Positions 47,001-55,769 are shown, numbered from the stretch's first letter. The stretch is DNA of 64,000 bases from Azospirillum doebereinerae (GCF_003989665.1 NZ_RZIJ01000001.1:372001-436000); one strand, 5' to 3'. Numbers and translations are program-made. The notes: a model not told the origin generated them from the letters alone.

Positions 47001-47657
47001 GCGGCGCTCGACAACCGCTTCCCGATGGTGCGGACCAGCCCGGTCGACGTCACCAACGCCGATTTCGCCCGGCTCTTCGCGCCCGGCGGCATGATCGACC
47101 AGTTCTTCAACACCAACCTGCGGCCCTTCGTCGACATGACGGTCACCCCCTGGGCGTGGCAGAAGGTCGATCAGGTCGATCTCGGCATCGCGCCGGTGGT
47201 GCTGGAGCAGTTCGAGCGCGCCGCCCGCATCCGCGACAGCCTGTTCCCGGCCGGCGCCACCGCCCCCAAGGTGGTGTTCGAGATCACGCCCGTGGAGCTG
47301 GACGCCAAGGCGACCCAGGTGGCGCTCGACGTGGACGGCCAGATGCTGATCTACCAGCACGGCCCGCCCCGCCCGCAGGTGATGAAGTGGCCCGGTGCCG
47401 AGGGCACCAGCAGCCTGCGGCTGGGCTTCGGCCCGCCGCTGCCGGGCGAGCCGGCCGGGCTGTCGCGCCAGGGTCCGTGGGCCTTGTTCCGCTTCCTCGC
47501 CGACGGCACGCTGGAGACCACGCCGCAGCCCGACCGCTTCACCTTCGCGGTGACGGTCGGCACCCGCAAGGCGCTGTTCGCCATCCGCGCCGACAGCGTC
47601 AACAATCCCTTCGGCAAAAACCTGATGGAAAACTTCCGATGCCCGACGGCGCTGTGA
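44001..47657 (+). CDS. tssM: T6SS membrane-complex protein TssM (IcmF)
   Basis: This 1218-residue protein has two N-terminal membrane helices (about 12-35 and 45-65) and a cytoplasmic GTPase-like domain with Walker A GAPGAGKTTALANSG near residue 140 and VLIDTAGRY. A third helix lies near 455, followed by a long periplasmic region. The C-terminal domain matches IcmF/TssM (LRLGFGPPLPGEP region). It spans the envelope between TssL and TssJ. The stop lies 19 bases inside the next gene. Confidence 0.97.
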   Translation: MKTILSVLTSRWFLTLVGALCLAAIVWFLGPLVAVAGAFPLEDPTIRLAVVFGILLVWALAMQWSLYRHRSANDRMVKALATAGSRADKADPDADAVGQETDQLRGGLREALEQLRKARFGGGWGQRYLYQLPWYLLIGAPGAGKTTALANSGLRFPLAPEMGRAALRNFGGTRNCDWWFTDDAVLIDTAGRYVTQDSQPTIDAKVWKNFIGLLKRHRPRQPVNGILLAVSLSDLAVWSEAERKGHAEQLKLRLKELRGQVGARVPVYVLLTKADLIAGFAEFFDDLSREEREQVWGVTFPLDDGKGKDGDAPVHRFAVEFDLLTNRIARRVLDRVHAESDIQRRSLDTLFPAQIAALKPALTDLLGVIFEPNRYESSPLLRGVYLTSGTQDGQPVDRLNELVAGSFGLDRPVLPAGSGGRSFFLTRTLRDVVFAEAGLVGLDGGMERRRRLLRGGAMLAMLLVGLGLAGFWANSFTNNAALVAGVDAAAAKAAAELEPLTTAPRSLTKVDDTDFTAIVPPLNTLRAIPAGWADPPPLEMTGGLYQGGRLGRQSGTVYDRALRTALLPRVFLRLEEQLRRERGRPEYLFQALKVYLMLAGKGPLDKALVSDWMALDWLATLPGPAYETARRDLRLHLDALLAAPLSALPSDEDLVEQARVSLTRYPLAERGFAILRDRPEIQALSDWRLVDQAGPLAGRVLIRPSGKPLSDGVPGLYTYDGFHKAVLPALPKVAKALVEENWVLGQPSSGPQALASAQTLEKGILAVYLDRYARQWDEVLGDVVIVPLRGLNQAADVLNSLSGPQSPLKLWLTAMVRETTLAPGPQDKGTAAGGPAAPVAGGPLAGVAQQAQAAEKALDASGTNAAYLARLAGVSLQPAGPPPGQPINDHFQPLRTLVQGENGAPPKLDEILKLMGDLYQQIARAANSPDQNGALLAGLSGAGGDRGAVIAQLRGLTRDLPAPIDGMVATVAQSSASVSVGGARAQINKAWQSTVLPFCKAALDNRFPMVRTSPVDVTNADFARLFAPGGMIDQFFNTNLRPFVDMTVTPWAWQKVDQVDLGIAPVVLEQFERAARIRDSLFPAGATAPKVVFEITPVELDAKATQVALDVDGQMLIYQHGPPRPQVMKWPGAEGTSSLRLGFGPPLPGEPAGLSRQGPWALFRFLADGTLETTPQPDRFTFAVTVGTRKALFAIRADSVNNPFGKNLMENFRCPTAL

Positions 47658-49645
47658 CCCTGGCCCTGCCCGGCCCGATCGGCCCCTACCGGATCGCCGG
47701 CGTGCTGGGCCAGGGGGCGATGAGCGTCGTCTACCGCGCCGTCGACGGGCGCGACGGCGCCGAGGTGGCGTTGAAGCTGCTGCGCGGCGAACTGCTGGCC
47801 GCCGCCGAGCGCGACGCCGTGCTCACCCGCTTCGGGCGGGAGGCGCAGATCGGCATGAAGCTGGACCACCCCAACATCGTCCGCGTGCGCGATTACGGCG
47901 CGCTGGACGCGGCACAGGGCGGCGCGCCCTACCTTGCCATGGACCTGATCCGCGGCAACGAGCTGAAGCATTTTCTCGACGGCGACCGCAGCCTGTCCAC
48001 GCGGGAGGCCGGCACCGTCATGCTGGCGGTGCTGGACGCGCTGGCCTTCGCCCACGCCCGCAACGTCATCCACCGCGACATCAAGCCGGCCAACATCGTG
48101 GTGCAGGACGACCTGACGCCCAAGCTGGCCGATTTCGGCATCGCGCAGGTCTCCTCCTCCGACCTGACGCAGACGGGCGAACTGCTGGGCACCCCCGCCT
48201 ACATGGCGCCGGAGGTGCTGCGCGGCGAGAAGGCCGACGCCCGCAGCGACCTGTTCTCCGCCGGGATCGTGCTCTACTACCTGCTGGCGCAGCGGCGGCC
48301 CTTCTCTGGCTCCATAGCCACGGTGATGCAGCAGATCCTGTTCGTCGAGCCACCGCCGCCCTCGCAGGGCAACCCGGACCTGCCGCCGCCCTTCGACGCG
48401 CTGATCCTCAAGGCGCTGGCCAAGGCGCCGGCCGACCGCTACGCCAGCGCCGGGGAGTTCGCCGACGCGCTGCGCCGCGCCCTCGCCATCGCCGGAACGA
48501 CCGCCCGCGTGGCGCAGGCCGCGCCCGAGGCGACGCTGCTCAACGCCGAGACGTCGGCCGCGCCCCGCCTCGACCGCGACACGCTGGCGGCGGCGGTGGA
48601 GGCGGCGCTGCGCGCGATCCCCGCCACCCCGCTGGACGAGCGGAGTCTCGGCCATCTGCTGGCGCTGCTGCGCGACTGGCCGGCCGGCCAGGGGGACGAT
48701 TCGCGCTGGCAGTCGATCCTGCTCGGCGCCGGGGTGGAGCCGCTGGCCGAGCTGATCGTCGCCGCGACCCCGGCCCCGCGCGCCCTGCCCTCGGCCCAGC
48801 GGCGCGACTGGATGCCGATGGTGCGCCTGTTCGCGGCCCTGACCCGCGCGCTGGCCGGGACGCCGGCCGCCGACCGGGCGCGGATGTCGGCCGCGCGCAT
48901 CGCCTTCGACCTGTCGGGCCGCTTCTTCCTCTATTCCGGCCAGTTGAACATGGTGCTGATGGACGGGGACAACCCGGACATCCAGATGCTCTCGCTCGAC
49001 TTCCTGCGGCTGGAAATCCTCCAGCACGCGCTGGAGGAGCTGGGGGCCGACGCCGAGCTGAACAACAGCCGCACCGCGATGCTGATGTTCGCCGTGCAGG
49101 TCATTCGTAAGGTCACCCAGATCCTGCGCGCCTGCACCGACGGCAACGACGGGCTGGCCCGCTTCGGCGTGGCGATCATCCTCGCCAACATCGAGGAGCT
49201 GATCGTCATGGCCCAGCGCCTGTTCGAGACCGGCGGCCAAGCGCACGCCACCGGCGGCCTGCCGCAGGACGCGGTGGCCGAGTTCATCGCCGCCGCCGGC
49301 CGCTTCGCCACCCTGTCGGTGGAGGAACTGCGCGGCGAGGTGGCGGCCGGCGGCGGCTCCGCCGACAGCTTCGCCGCCCGGCTGCGCGGCGTCGGGCAGC
49401 TTTACCTGTTCGCGACGCGGCTGACGGCGGCGGATTGCGCGCCGCTGATGCGCGGGCTGTCGAGCATGCTCTACGGTCTCGTCGCCGGCCTCACCGCCGA
49501 TCTCGGCAACGCGCCGGTCGGCGACACCGGCGCCCGCCCCCGGCTGGTCGCGCTGGCCGAGATGGCCGGCAGCCTGGGATGGACCGAGGTGGAGCGCATC
49601 GCCGTGAGCGCGTTGCGCCGCTGGGCCGTGGCCGGGGTGGATTGA
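47639..49645 (+). CDS. ppkA: Ser/Thr protein kinase of the T6SS (PpkA/ImpN-like)
   Basis: Residues 10-280 of 668 are a Hanks-type kinase with all key residues: LGQGAMSVVYRA, VALKLL, VIHRDIKPANIVV, LADFGIAQ and YMAPEVL. The C-terminal 370 residues are soluble, mainly helical (FLRLEILQHALEELGADAEL, LTRALAGTPAADRARM) and of no family I recognise. There is no membrane helix or periplasmic domain, unlike many PpkA proteins. It overlaps tssM by 19 bases. It is the likely kinase for TssL and the source of the phospho-signal read by the FHA protein. Confidence 0.9.
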   Translation: MPDGAVTLALPGPIGPYRIAGVLGQGAMSVVYRAVDGRDGAEVALKLLRGELLAAAERDAVLTRFGREAQIGMKLDHPNIVRVRDYGALDAAQGGAPYLAMDLIRGNELKHFLDGDRSLSTREAGTVMLAVLDALAFAHARNVIHRDIKPANIVVQDDLTPKLADFGIAQVSSSDLTQTGELLGTPAYMAPEVLRGEKADARSDLFSAGIVLYYLLAQRRPFSGSIATVMQQILFVEPPPPSQGNPDLPPPFDALILKALAKAPADRYASAGEFADALRRALAIAGTTARVAQAAPEATLLNAETSAAPRLDRDTLAAAVEAALRAIPATPLDERSLGHLLALLRDWPAGQGDDSRWQSILLGAGVEPLAELIVAATPAPRALPSAQRRDWMPMVRLFAALTRALAGTPAADRARMSAARIAFDLSGRFFLYSGQLNMVLMDGDNPDIQMLSLDFLRLEILQHALEELGADAELNNSRTAMLMFAVQVIRKVTQILRACTDGNDGLARFGVAIILANIEELIVMAQRLFETGGQAHATGGLPQDAVAEFIAAAGRFATLSVEELRGEVAAGGGSADSFAARLRGVGQLYLFATRLTAADCAPLMRGLSSMLYGLVAGLTADLGNAPVGDTGARPRLVALAEMAGSLGWTEVERIAVSALRRWAVAGVD

Positions 49646-49703
49646 GGGGAGCCGGGCTGCGGCGGTCTTTGGGGTTCGGGATCAACCGGAAGGGAACGGC
49701 GGC

Positions 49704-50153
49704 ATGGGCGAAGGCAATGAGAACCGGGTCGAGCTGGTGCTGGTCAACGATCTGGCCGAGCTGGAGAGGCTCGCCGCCGAGGTCGAGGCCTTCATCGAGC
49801 GCAACGACCTGCCGCCCGGCCTCGCCTTCACGTTCAACCTCTGCTTCGACGAGCTGATCACCAACACGGTGTCCTACGGCTACAAGGACGGCGGCCCGCA
49901 TGACATCCATGTGCGCCTGAGCACCGACGGCACCGAGATGCGGGCCGAGGTCGAGGACGACGGCGAAGCCTTCAACCCCTTCGAGGAGGCGCCGCCGCCC
50001 GACCTCAGCGCCGACATCGACGAGCGCCGCGTCGGCGGGCTGGGTGTGTTCCTGGTCCGGAAGACCATGGACCACGCCGCCTACCGCCGGAACGGGAACC
50101 GCAACCTCGTGGTGCTGGCGAAGACGCTGGCGCCGATGGCGGAGCTTCCCTGA
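49704..50153 (+). CDS. RsbW-type anti-sigma/ATP-binding kinase
   Basis: This 149-residue protein has a GHKL ATPase fold of the HATPase_c_2 class: FDELITNTVSYGYKDGG (N-box), VEDDGEAFNP (G1) and RRVGGLGVFLVRKTMDHAAY (G2). Such proteins phosphorylate STAS partners or sequester sigma factors. It is the last gene of the T6SS right arm. The matching SpoIIE/RsbU-type phosphatase is in the other arm at 10844-12985, but no STAS protein or sigma factor is in the window, so the third partner must be elsewhere. GGAAGG lies upstream of the ATG. Confidence 0.88.
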   Translation: MGEGNENRVELVLVNDLAELERLAAEVEAFIERNDLPPGLAFTFNLCFDELITNTVSYGYKDGGPHDIHVRLSTDGTEMRAEVEDDGEAFNPFEEAPPPDLSADIDERRVGGLGVFLVRKTMDHAAYRRNGNRNLVVLAKTLAPMAELP

Positions 50154-50179
50154 GCGGGATTGGGTGAATGCGGCCACGG

Positions 50180-50292
50180 TTGCCCCCTCCCTAACCCTCC
50201 CCCGCTGGGCGGGGGAGGGGACTGCCGCAGCATCCCGACAAAGCTCCTGTCCCCCTCCCCTGCCCAGCGGGGGAGGGCCGGGGTGGGGGCAA
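50180..50292. repeat. 113-bp palindromic MITE-like element after the T6SS locus
   Basis: Outer ends TTGCCCCCTCCC and a GGTGGGGGCAA partner with inner CCCGCTGGGCGGG-type hairpins form a near-palindrome. Its spacer shares TGCCGC and CAAAGCTCCTG with the element at 36661, showing common ancestry. It lies between the convergent genes ending at 50153 (+) and 50307 (-). Confidence 0.8.
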
Positions 50293-50306
50293 ACGAGCTC
50301 GTCCCC

Positions 50307-50858
50307 CTAGACGCTGACCGCCTCCCAGCCGTTCTTCTGCAGCCAGTTGACCAGCGTGGACGGCATGGTGTGCGCCGCGTCCAGCAGGATGAAGAACGGG
50401 GCTTCGCGGTTGGGGAACGCCAGTTGGTAGGTCAGCATCACCGCTTCCGAGCAGGTGATGTGCGTGATGAACTTGCGGTCCGCGTCGGTGGCCGTGCCGT
50501 CGAGGCGCGCGCGGTACTTGTTCAGCCGCTTTTCCGCCTCGGGACCGAAGGTGCTGTTGCCGGCGAAGAGGCGGAACGCGCGGTACAGGCCATAGGTCGA
50601 GATGTCCTTCATCTTGTCGGCGATCCGCCGCAGTTCGGCCTTGCGGATCTCCTCCTGCCCCGCCGCCAGCTTCGACCAGGGGGGGCGGAACGCCTTGTTC
50701 GTCCGGTAGCCCATCTTGCCGCCATCCGTCACCAGATTGTCGACGAGATGGAAATTCTCGGAATTCGTGGCGTGGATGATTCGGTCCCGATCATAGAACA
50801 TGCCGATGTGGCCGGCCTTGCCTGGAAAGAAAACAATATCTCCGGTTTGTGCTGGCAT
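50307..50858 (-). CDS. Permuted NlpC/P60-like (YiiX-type) cysteine hydrolase
   Basis: The 183-residue protein has an N-terminal GDIVFFPGKAGHIGMFYD segment with a conserved-type His (His17) and a later HITCSEAVMLTYQ segment with Cys136. The His-before-Cys order is that of circularly permuted papain-like enzymes (YiiX/YaeF group of NlpC/P60). There is no signal peptide. It sits just beyond the T6SS right arm on the opposite strand. Cell-wall amidase effectors of T6SS are commonly of NlpC/P60 type, so an effector role is plausible, but no immunity gene is evident. Confidence 0.7.
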   Translation of the reverse strand: MPAQTGDIVFFPGKAGHIGMFYDRDRIIHATNSENFHLVDNLVTDGGKMGYRTNKAFRPPWSKLAAGQEEIRKAELRRIADKMKDISTYGLYRAFRLFAGNSTFGPEAEKRLNKYRARLDGTATDADRKFITHITCSEAVMLTYQLAFPNREAPFFILLDAAHTMPSTLVNWLQKNGWEAVSV

Positions 50859-51196
50859 GAGGCTCTCGCGGCGATGAGTGGCGGTTCAAGATACGATCGT
50901 ACTCCTTTCGACCGGGAATGTAAGATGGGACGCGTGGGCAAGCCGCGCATGACGGGGAATTTGTAACCCTTCACAGGAGCCACGCATCGATACTCTTACG
51001 TCATTCGGCCTGGTGTTGCCTGTTCGGACAACTTCACTTGAGCATCCACACGGAATTTCTCTTTCCCAGGCGGATGCCACACCGCGCCCGCCGCTCCCAC
51101 GGAGCGGTCTATGCCAAAATTCTGAATGACGCCTGGGTTGATCCTTGCGAAACAACCGTCACTTGAGCGTGAGTTTTCCGAATTGGGAGCCGGGGC
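50859..51196. other. 338-base intergenic region between divergent genes
   Basis: This stretch is less GC-rich than its surroundings. It holds a 10-bp direct repeat TCACTTGAGC (51034 and 51160) and a perfect 7-bp hairpin CCGCTCC-CAC-GGAGCGG (51091-51107). It should contain promoters for both flanking genes; I cannot place them. No coding sequence is supported. Confidence 0.5.
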
Positions 51197-52294
51197 TTGG
51201 TGATTGGTCGCGTGTTCAAGACCGGTTTTGCCGTTCTGTTGCTGGCGGCGCTCGCCGCCTGCGTGCCGACGAGGTCACCGCCCGCGTCCAGCGCCGCCTC
51301 TGCGCCGGCCGTACCGGCCGCGCCGGCGGCCGCACCCTACATCCTGGGCGCCGCTCTGGGCGCCGACACCTTGACGGCCGACGACGGGGTGAGCCTGCCG
51401 CTCCACAGTTGGACCGCCGACGGACCGGTGCGGGCGGTCGTGGTCGCGGTGCACGGCATGAACGACTACGGCAACGTCTTCGACCGGCCGGCGCGCCTCT
51501 GGGAGAAGGCCGGCATCACCACCTACGCCCTCGACCAGCGCGGGTTCGGCCAAGCCGTCCGGCGCGGCCGCTGGTACGGCGGCGACCGCATGGCCGGCGA
51601 TGCCCTCGTGCTCGCCCGGCTGGCGCGGGCGCGGCACCCCGGCATTCCGGTCTTCCTCCTGGGCGAGAGCATGGGGGGGGCCGTCGCCGTGCTGGCGGCG
51701 GCGCGGGCGGAGCCGGGGCTGCTGTCGGGCCTCGTGCTGTCGGCCCCGGCCATCTGGGGCGTGGGCGCGCGGGCCGCCGTGGTCCGCGCCGCCTCGGTGG
51801 TGATGGGCGCCCTGGCGCCGGGCTGGACCGCCCCGCCGCTATCCACGAAGAACGCCTCCACCGACGACCCCGTCGCCTTGAAGCGCATCCGCGAGGACAA
51901 GCTGATCATCCACCAGACCCGTTTCGACACGCTGGCCGGGATCGTCGACCTGATGCGCGACGCGCAGGCATCAGCGGCCAAGGTGACGCTGCCGACCCTG
52001 CTGCTGCTGGGCGACCTCGACGGGCATGTGCCCCGCGACGGCATCGCCGCGCTCCTGCGCCGCATGACGACGAAGTCGTCGCCGGGACCCAAGCTCGCCT
52101 TCTACGAGGGGGGGCGGCATCTGCTCATGCGGTCGCTGAACGGCGACCGGGTCAGCGCCGACATCGCGAGCTGGGTGCTGGCGCCCGACGCCCCGCTGCC
52201 CTCCGGGGCGGACGCGCGCGCCCGCGCCTGCCCGCAGCTGCTGCTGACCCCGGCGAAGGGCTGCGCGTTCGGCCGGACCGCCGCGAAGCGTTGA
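51197..52294 (+). CDS. Alpha/beta-hydrolase lipoprotein (monoacylglycerol-lipase-like)
   Basis: The 365-residue protein has a lipoprotein signal (LLLAALAAC lipobox, Cys22), a Ser/Ala/Pro-rich linker and a serine-hydrolase fold. The fold has VVAVHGMNDYG (oxyanion region), ALDQRGFG, the nucleophile elbow LLGESMGGAVA, LLLGDLDGHVP (acid) and YEGGRHLLM (His). It is probably an outer- or inner-membrane-anchored esterase or lipase; the substrate is unknown. The start is TTG 51197 (GGGAG 7 bases before) or GTG 51200. It ends 16 bases before the convergent oxidoreductase gene. Confidence 0.85.
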   Translation: MVIGRVFKTGFAVLLLAALAACVPTRSPPASSAASAPAVPAAPAAAPYILGAALGADTLTADDGVSLPLHSWTADGPVRAVVVAVHGMNDYGNVFDRPARLWEKAGITTYALDQRGFGQAVRRGRWYGGDRMAGDALVLARLARARHPGIPVFLLGESMGGAVAVLAAARAEPGLLSGLVLSAPAIWGVGARAAVVRAASVVMGALAPGWTAPPLSTKNASTDDPVALKRIREDKLIIHQTRFDTLAGIVDLMRDAQASAAKVTLPTLLLLGDLDGHVPRDGIAALLRRMTTKSSPGPKLAFYEGGRHLLMRSLNGDRVSADIASWVLAPDAPLPSGADARARACPQLLLTPAKGCAFGRTAAKR

Positions 52295-52310
52295 GCGGAA
52301 AAGGCTCCGG

Positions 52311-53900
52311 TCAGGAGGCCATTTCCAGGGCGGACGCGCCTTCCGCGTTCCCGGCCTCGCCGAGAACGCCGGTGATGCGGTTGGCGGCGGTCATCCCGGA
52401 GATCACCACGGCCTCCACCCCCGGCCCGTTCTGGACGCCGCCGCCCACCAGCATCAGCCCCGGAACCGGCGCCGTGATCGGCGGGCACCATTGGCCGCGC
52501 GCCGCCCCGTAGATGTTGCCGTTGCGGGTCGACGCGTAGCGGGTGAAGGTCGTCGGGCTGGCCGTCTGCCGGTAGAGGATGTGACCACGCAAGCCGGGAA
52601 TGACCGTCTCCGCCGCAGCGATCAGGCGGTCGGTGACCGCCTCCTTGCGGGCGCGGTAGTCGGCGGTGTTCTGTCCGAACCAGCCGGCCGCCTCGTCCTC
52701 CGGCAGCAGGCGCAGCATGGTGAGCGCAGCGTGGCCCGGCGGTGCGAGCGACGGATCGATGACGCTCGGGTTGCCGATGCCGAACTCCAGCCCCTGGGCG
52801 GTCAGGAAGACGCGCGGCGGCAGGTCGGGCAGCGTGTCCAGCGCGAGGCTGACCAGCACCGCCGAGGGGCCGCGCCGCAGGCCGCGCAGCCGTTGCGCGA
52901 GGCGGGCCGGCAGGTGGCCGGGGTCGAGCAGGTCGGTCAGGGTGGCGACCACGTCGGCGTTCGCCACCACCACCGGCGCGCGGTGGATGACGCCGCCGGC
53001 GGTGGCGACGCCGGCAACGCGCCCGTTCTCCACCAGGATGTCGGTGACGCGGGTCTTCAGCCGCACGCGCCCACCCTGCTCCTCGACGATCGCGCGCAGC
53101 AGGTCGGGCAGCCGCTGCGACCCACCGGCCGGGTAGTAGCCGCCTTCCAGGTAATAGCCGAACAGCGGGGCCATCTCGGCGACGCTCAGGCAGTCCGGCC
53201 GGTCGGTGACGTATTCCGCGATGGTCGTCAGCAGCGCCTTCAACCGGTCGTCGGTGAGGAAGGAGTCGAGCATCTCGCCGTAGGAGCGCTGCATCCAGCG
53301 CCAGGCGTGCGGGTGGCGGGCCGGCCAGGACAGCATGGCCGCCGAGGTCGTGGGGCGCGTCGGCACCCCGCCGGTCTCGTCCACGTCGGCGTAGAGGTCG
53401 CGGTAGACGGCGGCGATCTCGGCGAAGAAGCCGGCAATGCCGGTGGCCTGCGCCGGGAACAGGGCGCGGAGGCGCGGCACCAGTTCCGCCGGGTCGTCGG
53501 GAATGTCGAGTTGCACCCCGCCCTGGACGTAGCGGTGGGACACGCGGCGCCAGTCGATGCACCCGTCCAGCTCCAACTCGCCCAGCAGCCGCCGCAGCGG
53601 CCCGCGCGGGCCGAGGCCGCCGATGTCCTGCACCCCGGCGTCGAACACGTAGCGTCCGGGAACCCCGTCCCGGCCGCGCACCTTGCGGACCCAGGAGGAG
53701 CAGAACCCGCCGGGGCGGTCGTGCGCCTCGACCACCAGCACCTTCAGCCCGCGACGGGCAAGCACGGCCGCCGCCGACAGGCCGCCCATCCCGGCGCCGA
53801 CGACGATGACGTGGTGCCGGTCGTCCTCGGCCGGCCAGGGTCCGAACACGGGCATGGGCCAAGCCGAGGAGGCGCGGCCGGAGGAGCGGAGGCTGTGCAT
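52311..53900 (-). CDS. CrtI/phytoene-desaturase-like FAD oxidoreductase
   Basis: The 529-residue protein has an N-terminal dinucleotide-binding motif (VIVVGAGMGGLSAAAVLARR) with VVEAHDRPGG. Internal PAGGSQRLPDLL and a late LMLVGGGVQNGPGVEAVVISG are typical of the phytoene desaturase/amine oxidase superfamily. Such enzymes desaturate or isomerise polyenes or act as retinol saturase relatives. It lies head to head with the GT2-acyltransferase gene at the edge of an aryl-polyene-type cluster; a role in that pathway is possible but not shown. Start could also be the ATG at 53855. Confidence 0.85.
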   Translation of the reverse strand: MHSLRSSGRASSAWPMPVFGPWPAEDDRHHVIVVGAGMGGLSAAAVLARRGLKVLVVEAHDRPGGFCSSWVRKVRGRDGVPGRYVFDAGVQDIGGLGPRGPLRRLLGELELDGCIDWRRVSHRYVQGGVQLDIPDDPAELVPRLRALFPAQATGIAGFFAEIAAVYRDLYADVDETGGVPTRPTTSAAMLSWPARHPHAWRWMQRSYGEMLDSFLTDDRLKALLTTIAEYVTDRPDCLSVAEMAPLFGYYLEGGYYPAGGSQRLPDLLRAIVEEQGGRVRLKTRVTDILVENGRVAGVATAGGVIHRAPVVVANADVVATLTDLLDPGHLPARLAQRLRGLRRGPSAVLVSLALDTLPDLPPRVFLTAQGLEFGIGNPSVIDPSLAPPGHAALTMLRLLPEDEAAGWFGQNTADYRARKEAVTDRLIAAAETVIPGLRGHILYRQTASPTTFTRYASTRNGNIYGAARGQWCPPITAPVPGLMLVGGGVQNGPGVEAVVISGMTAANRITGVLGEAGNAEGASALEMAS

Positions 53901-54089
53901 GGAGTCCGGGGCGACGGTGAAACCGAAAGATCGATGCCTGCGTTTTTCCTACACCACATCCGGGCGCCCACACCAGAATTTGCGCGCTCCCGGCGCTTCT
54001 CCGGCGCCTTGACGCTCCGTGGGGGCTGCGCTACCACGGGCTGCCCGCCGTCCGGGGGCGTCGAACGCCGATCCCGTTCCGGAGTGAGC

Positions 54090-55769
54090 ATGACTTTCAA
54101 GCCCTGCGCCGTGGTGCCCAGCCGCAACCACCACACGGTTCTGGGAGCGATCCTGGCGACCCTGCGCGGCCATGGCCTGCCCGTCATCGTCGTCGACGAC
54201 GGAAGCGACGAACCGTCGCAGTCCGCCATCGCCGCGTTCCACGACCCCGGCAACGGCGTCCAGGTGCTGCGCCGGACGACCAACGGGGGCAAGGGGGCGG
54301 CGGTCGTCGCCGGGCTGCGGCTCGCCGCCGCGCAGGGCTACAGCCACGCCGTGCAGGTCGACGCCGACGGCCAGCACGACCTCGACGCCCTGGACAGCCT
54401 GCTCGACACCGCCCGTGCCCATCCGGAGGCGCTGATCAGCGGGCGCCCGGTCTATGACCAATCGGTTCCCCGCGCCCGCCGGATCGGGCGCTGGCTGACG
54501 CATGTCTGGGTCTGGGTCGAGACCCTGTCGCTGCGCATCGCCGACAGCATGTGCGGCTTCCGCGTCTACCCGGTGGCCGCGACGCTGGACGTGGCCGACC
54601 GCGAACGCATTGGCCGGCGCATGGACTTCGACACCGAAATCATGGTGCGGCTGTTCTGGCGGGGGGTCCCCACCCTCCACGTTCCGGTCAAGGTGGCCTA
54701 CCCGACCGGCAACACCTCGAACTTCCGGATGCTGCGCGACAACTGGCTGCTGACCGTGATGCACACGCGGCTCTGCCTGACCCTGCTCCTGCGCCTCCCC
54801 AGCATCCTGCGCAACCGTCCGCCCGCTCTTGCGAGGGAGGGCAGCGGGCACTGGGCGGCGCTCGGCGAGCGCGGCGCCTATCTGGGGATGCAACTCGCCA
54901 AGCTGATCTACGCGGTGTTCGGCCGCCCCGGCTGCATGGCTTTGTTGGGCGTGGTCGTCACTTATTTCTACCTGAGCGATTCCAAGGGGCGGCGCAGTTC
55001 GTTGGATTATCTGGCGCGGGTGAACGCGCGCAGCGGGCGGCCGCCGCCGCGCTGGCGGGACGGGCTGCGCCATTATATGAGCTTCGCGGACAAGGCGCTG
55101 AACGTCTTCATCGCGTGGTCGGCGCCGGAGCGCATCGGCCCGATCACGGTGGAGGGCGACGAGGATCTCGACCGTCTCGCCGCCGAGGGCAAGGGCGTGC
55201 TTCTGATCGTCTCGCATCTCGGCAACGCCGAGCTGTCCCGCGCCCGCTTGGCCGATCAGTTCCGCAAGAACATCAACGTTCTGCTGCACACCCGGCACGC
55301 CGTGCACTACAACCGCCTGCTGCGCTCGGTCCGACCCGACGTGGCCGACCACACCATCCAGGTCACCGAGATCGGCCCGGAGACCGCCATCGCCCTCAAG
55401 GACCGGATCGAGCGGGGCGAATGGATCGCCATCGCCGGGGACCGCACCCCGGTGGGCGGACAGGGCCGCACCAGCCGCGTCCCCTTCCTGGGCGAGGACG
55501 CCCCGTTCTCGCACGGTCCCTACGTGCTGGCCGCCCTGATGGGCTGCCCGGTCTATTTGATGTTCTGCCTGCGCGAGGGCGACGGCCACCGCGTGAGCTT
55601 CGAGAAGTTCGCCGACCGCGTGGAGTTGCCGCGCCGCAACAAGGACCAGGCGCTGACCGAGCTGGCGTCCCGCTACGCGGCGCGGTTCGAGCATCACTGC
55701 CTCAAGGCGCCGCTGCAATGGTTCAACTTCTTCGACTTCTGGGCGCCGTCCGGTCCGGAGAAGCCCTGA
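54090..55769 (+). CDS. Fused family-2 glycosyltransferase and LpxL-like acyltransferase
   Basis: Residues 1-235 of 559 form a GT2 domain (PVIVVDDGSDEPSQ, GKGAAVVAGLR, VQVDADGQHD, DFDTEIMVRLFWRG). Residues about 270-550 form a lysophospholipid acyltransferase domain with the HX4E motif in SHLGNAELSRAR and WIAIAGDRTPVGGQGR. In aryl-polyene clusters both activities occur and are thought to build the lipid/sugar anchor of the polyene. The fusion would couple them. The ATG at 54090 has GGAG 5 bases upstream; the open frame before it is a shadow of the divergent gene. Confidence 0.9.
   Translation: MTFKPCAVVPSRNHHTVLGAILATLRGHGLPVIVVDDGSDEPSQSAIAAFHDPGNGVQVLRRTTNGGKGAAVVAGLRLAAAQGYSHAVQVDADGQHDLDALDSLLDTARAHPEALISGRPVYDQSVPRARRIGRWLTHVWVWVETLSLRIADSMCGFRVYPVAATLDVADRERIGRRMDFDTEIMVRLFWRGVPTLHVPVKVAYPTGNTSNFRMLRDNWLLTVMHTRLCLTLLLRLPSILRNRPPALAREGSGHWAALGERGAYLGMQLAKLIYAVFGRPGCMALLGVVVTYFYLSDSKGRRSSLDYLARVNARSGRPPPRWRDGLRHYMSFADKALNVFIAWSAPERIGPITVEGDEDLDRLAAEGKGVLLIVSHLGNAELSRARLADQFRKNINVLLHTRHAVHYNRLLRSVRPDVADHTIQVTEIGPETAIALKDRIERGEWIAIAGDRTPVGGQGRTSRVPFLGEDAPFSHGPYVLAALMGCPVYLMFCLREGDGHRVSFEKFADRVELPRRNKDQALTELASRYAARFEHHCLKAPLQWFNFFDFWAPSGPEKP

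Noticed and set aside
44189..49645. A single 1818-codon open frame spanning tssM and the kinase
   Set aside because: Up to about 47638 it is the out-of-frame shadow of tssM, low-complexity Arg/Gly/Ala sequence. The real protein starts at the ATG at 47639.
50886..51155. Short minus-strand open frame in the 338-base gap
   Set aside because: It has no ribosome-binding site, no recognisable motif and overlaps the likely promoter region.
52491..55769. Long N-terminal extension of the GT2-acyltransferase gene
   Set aside because: The first part is antisense to the CrtI-like gene. A strong ribosome-binding site marks the start at 54090.
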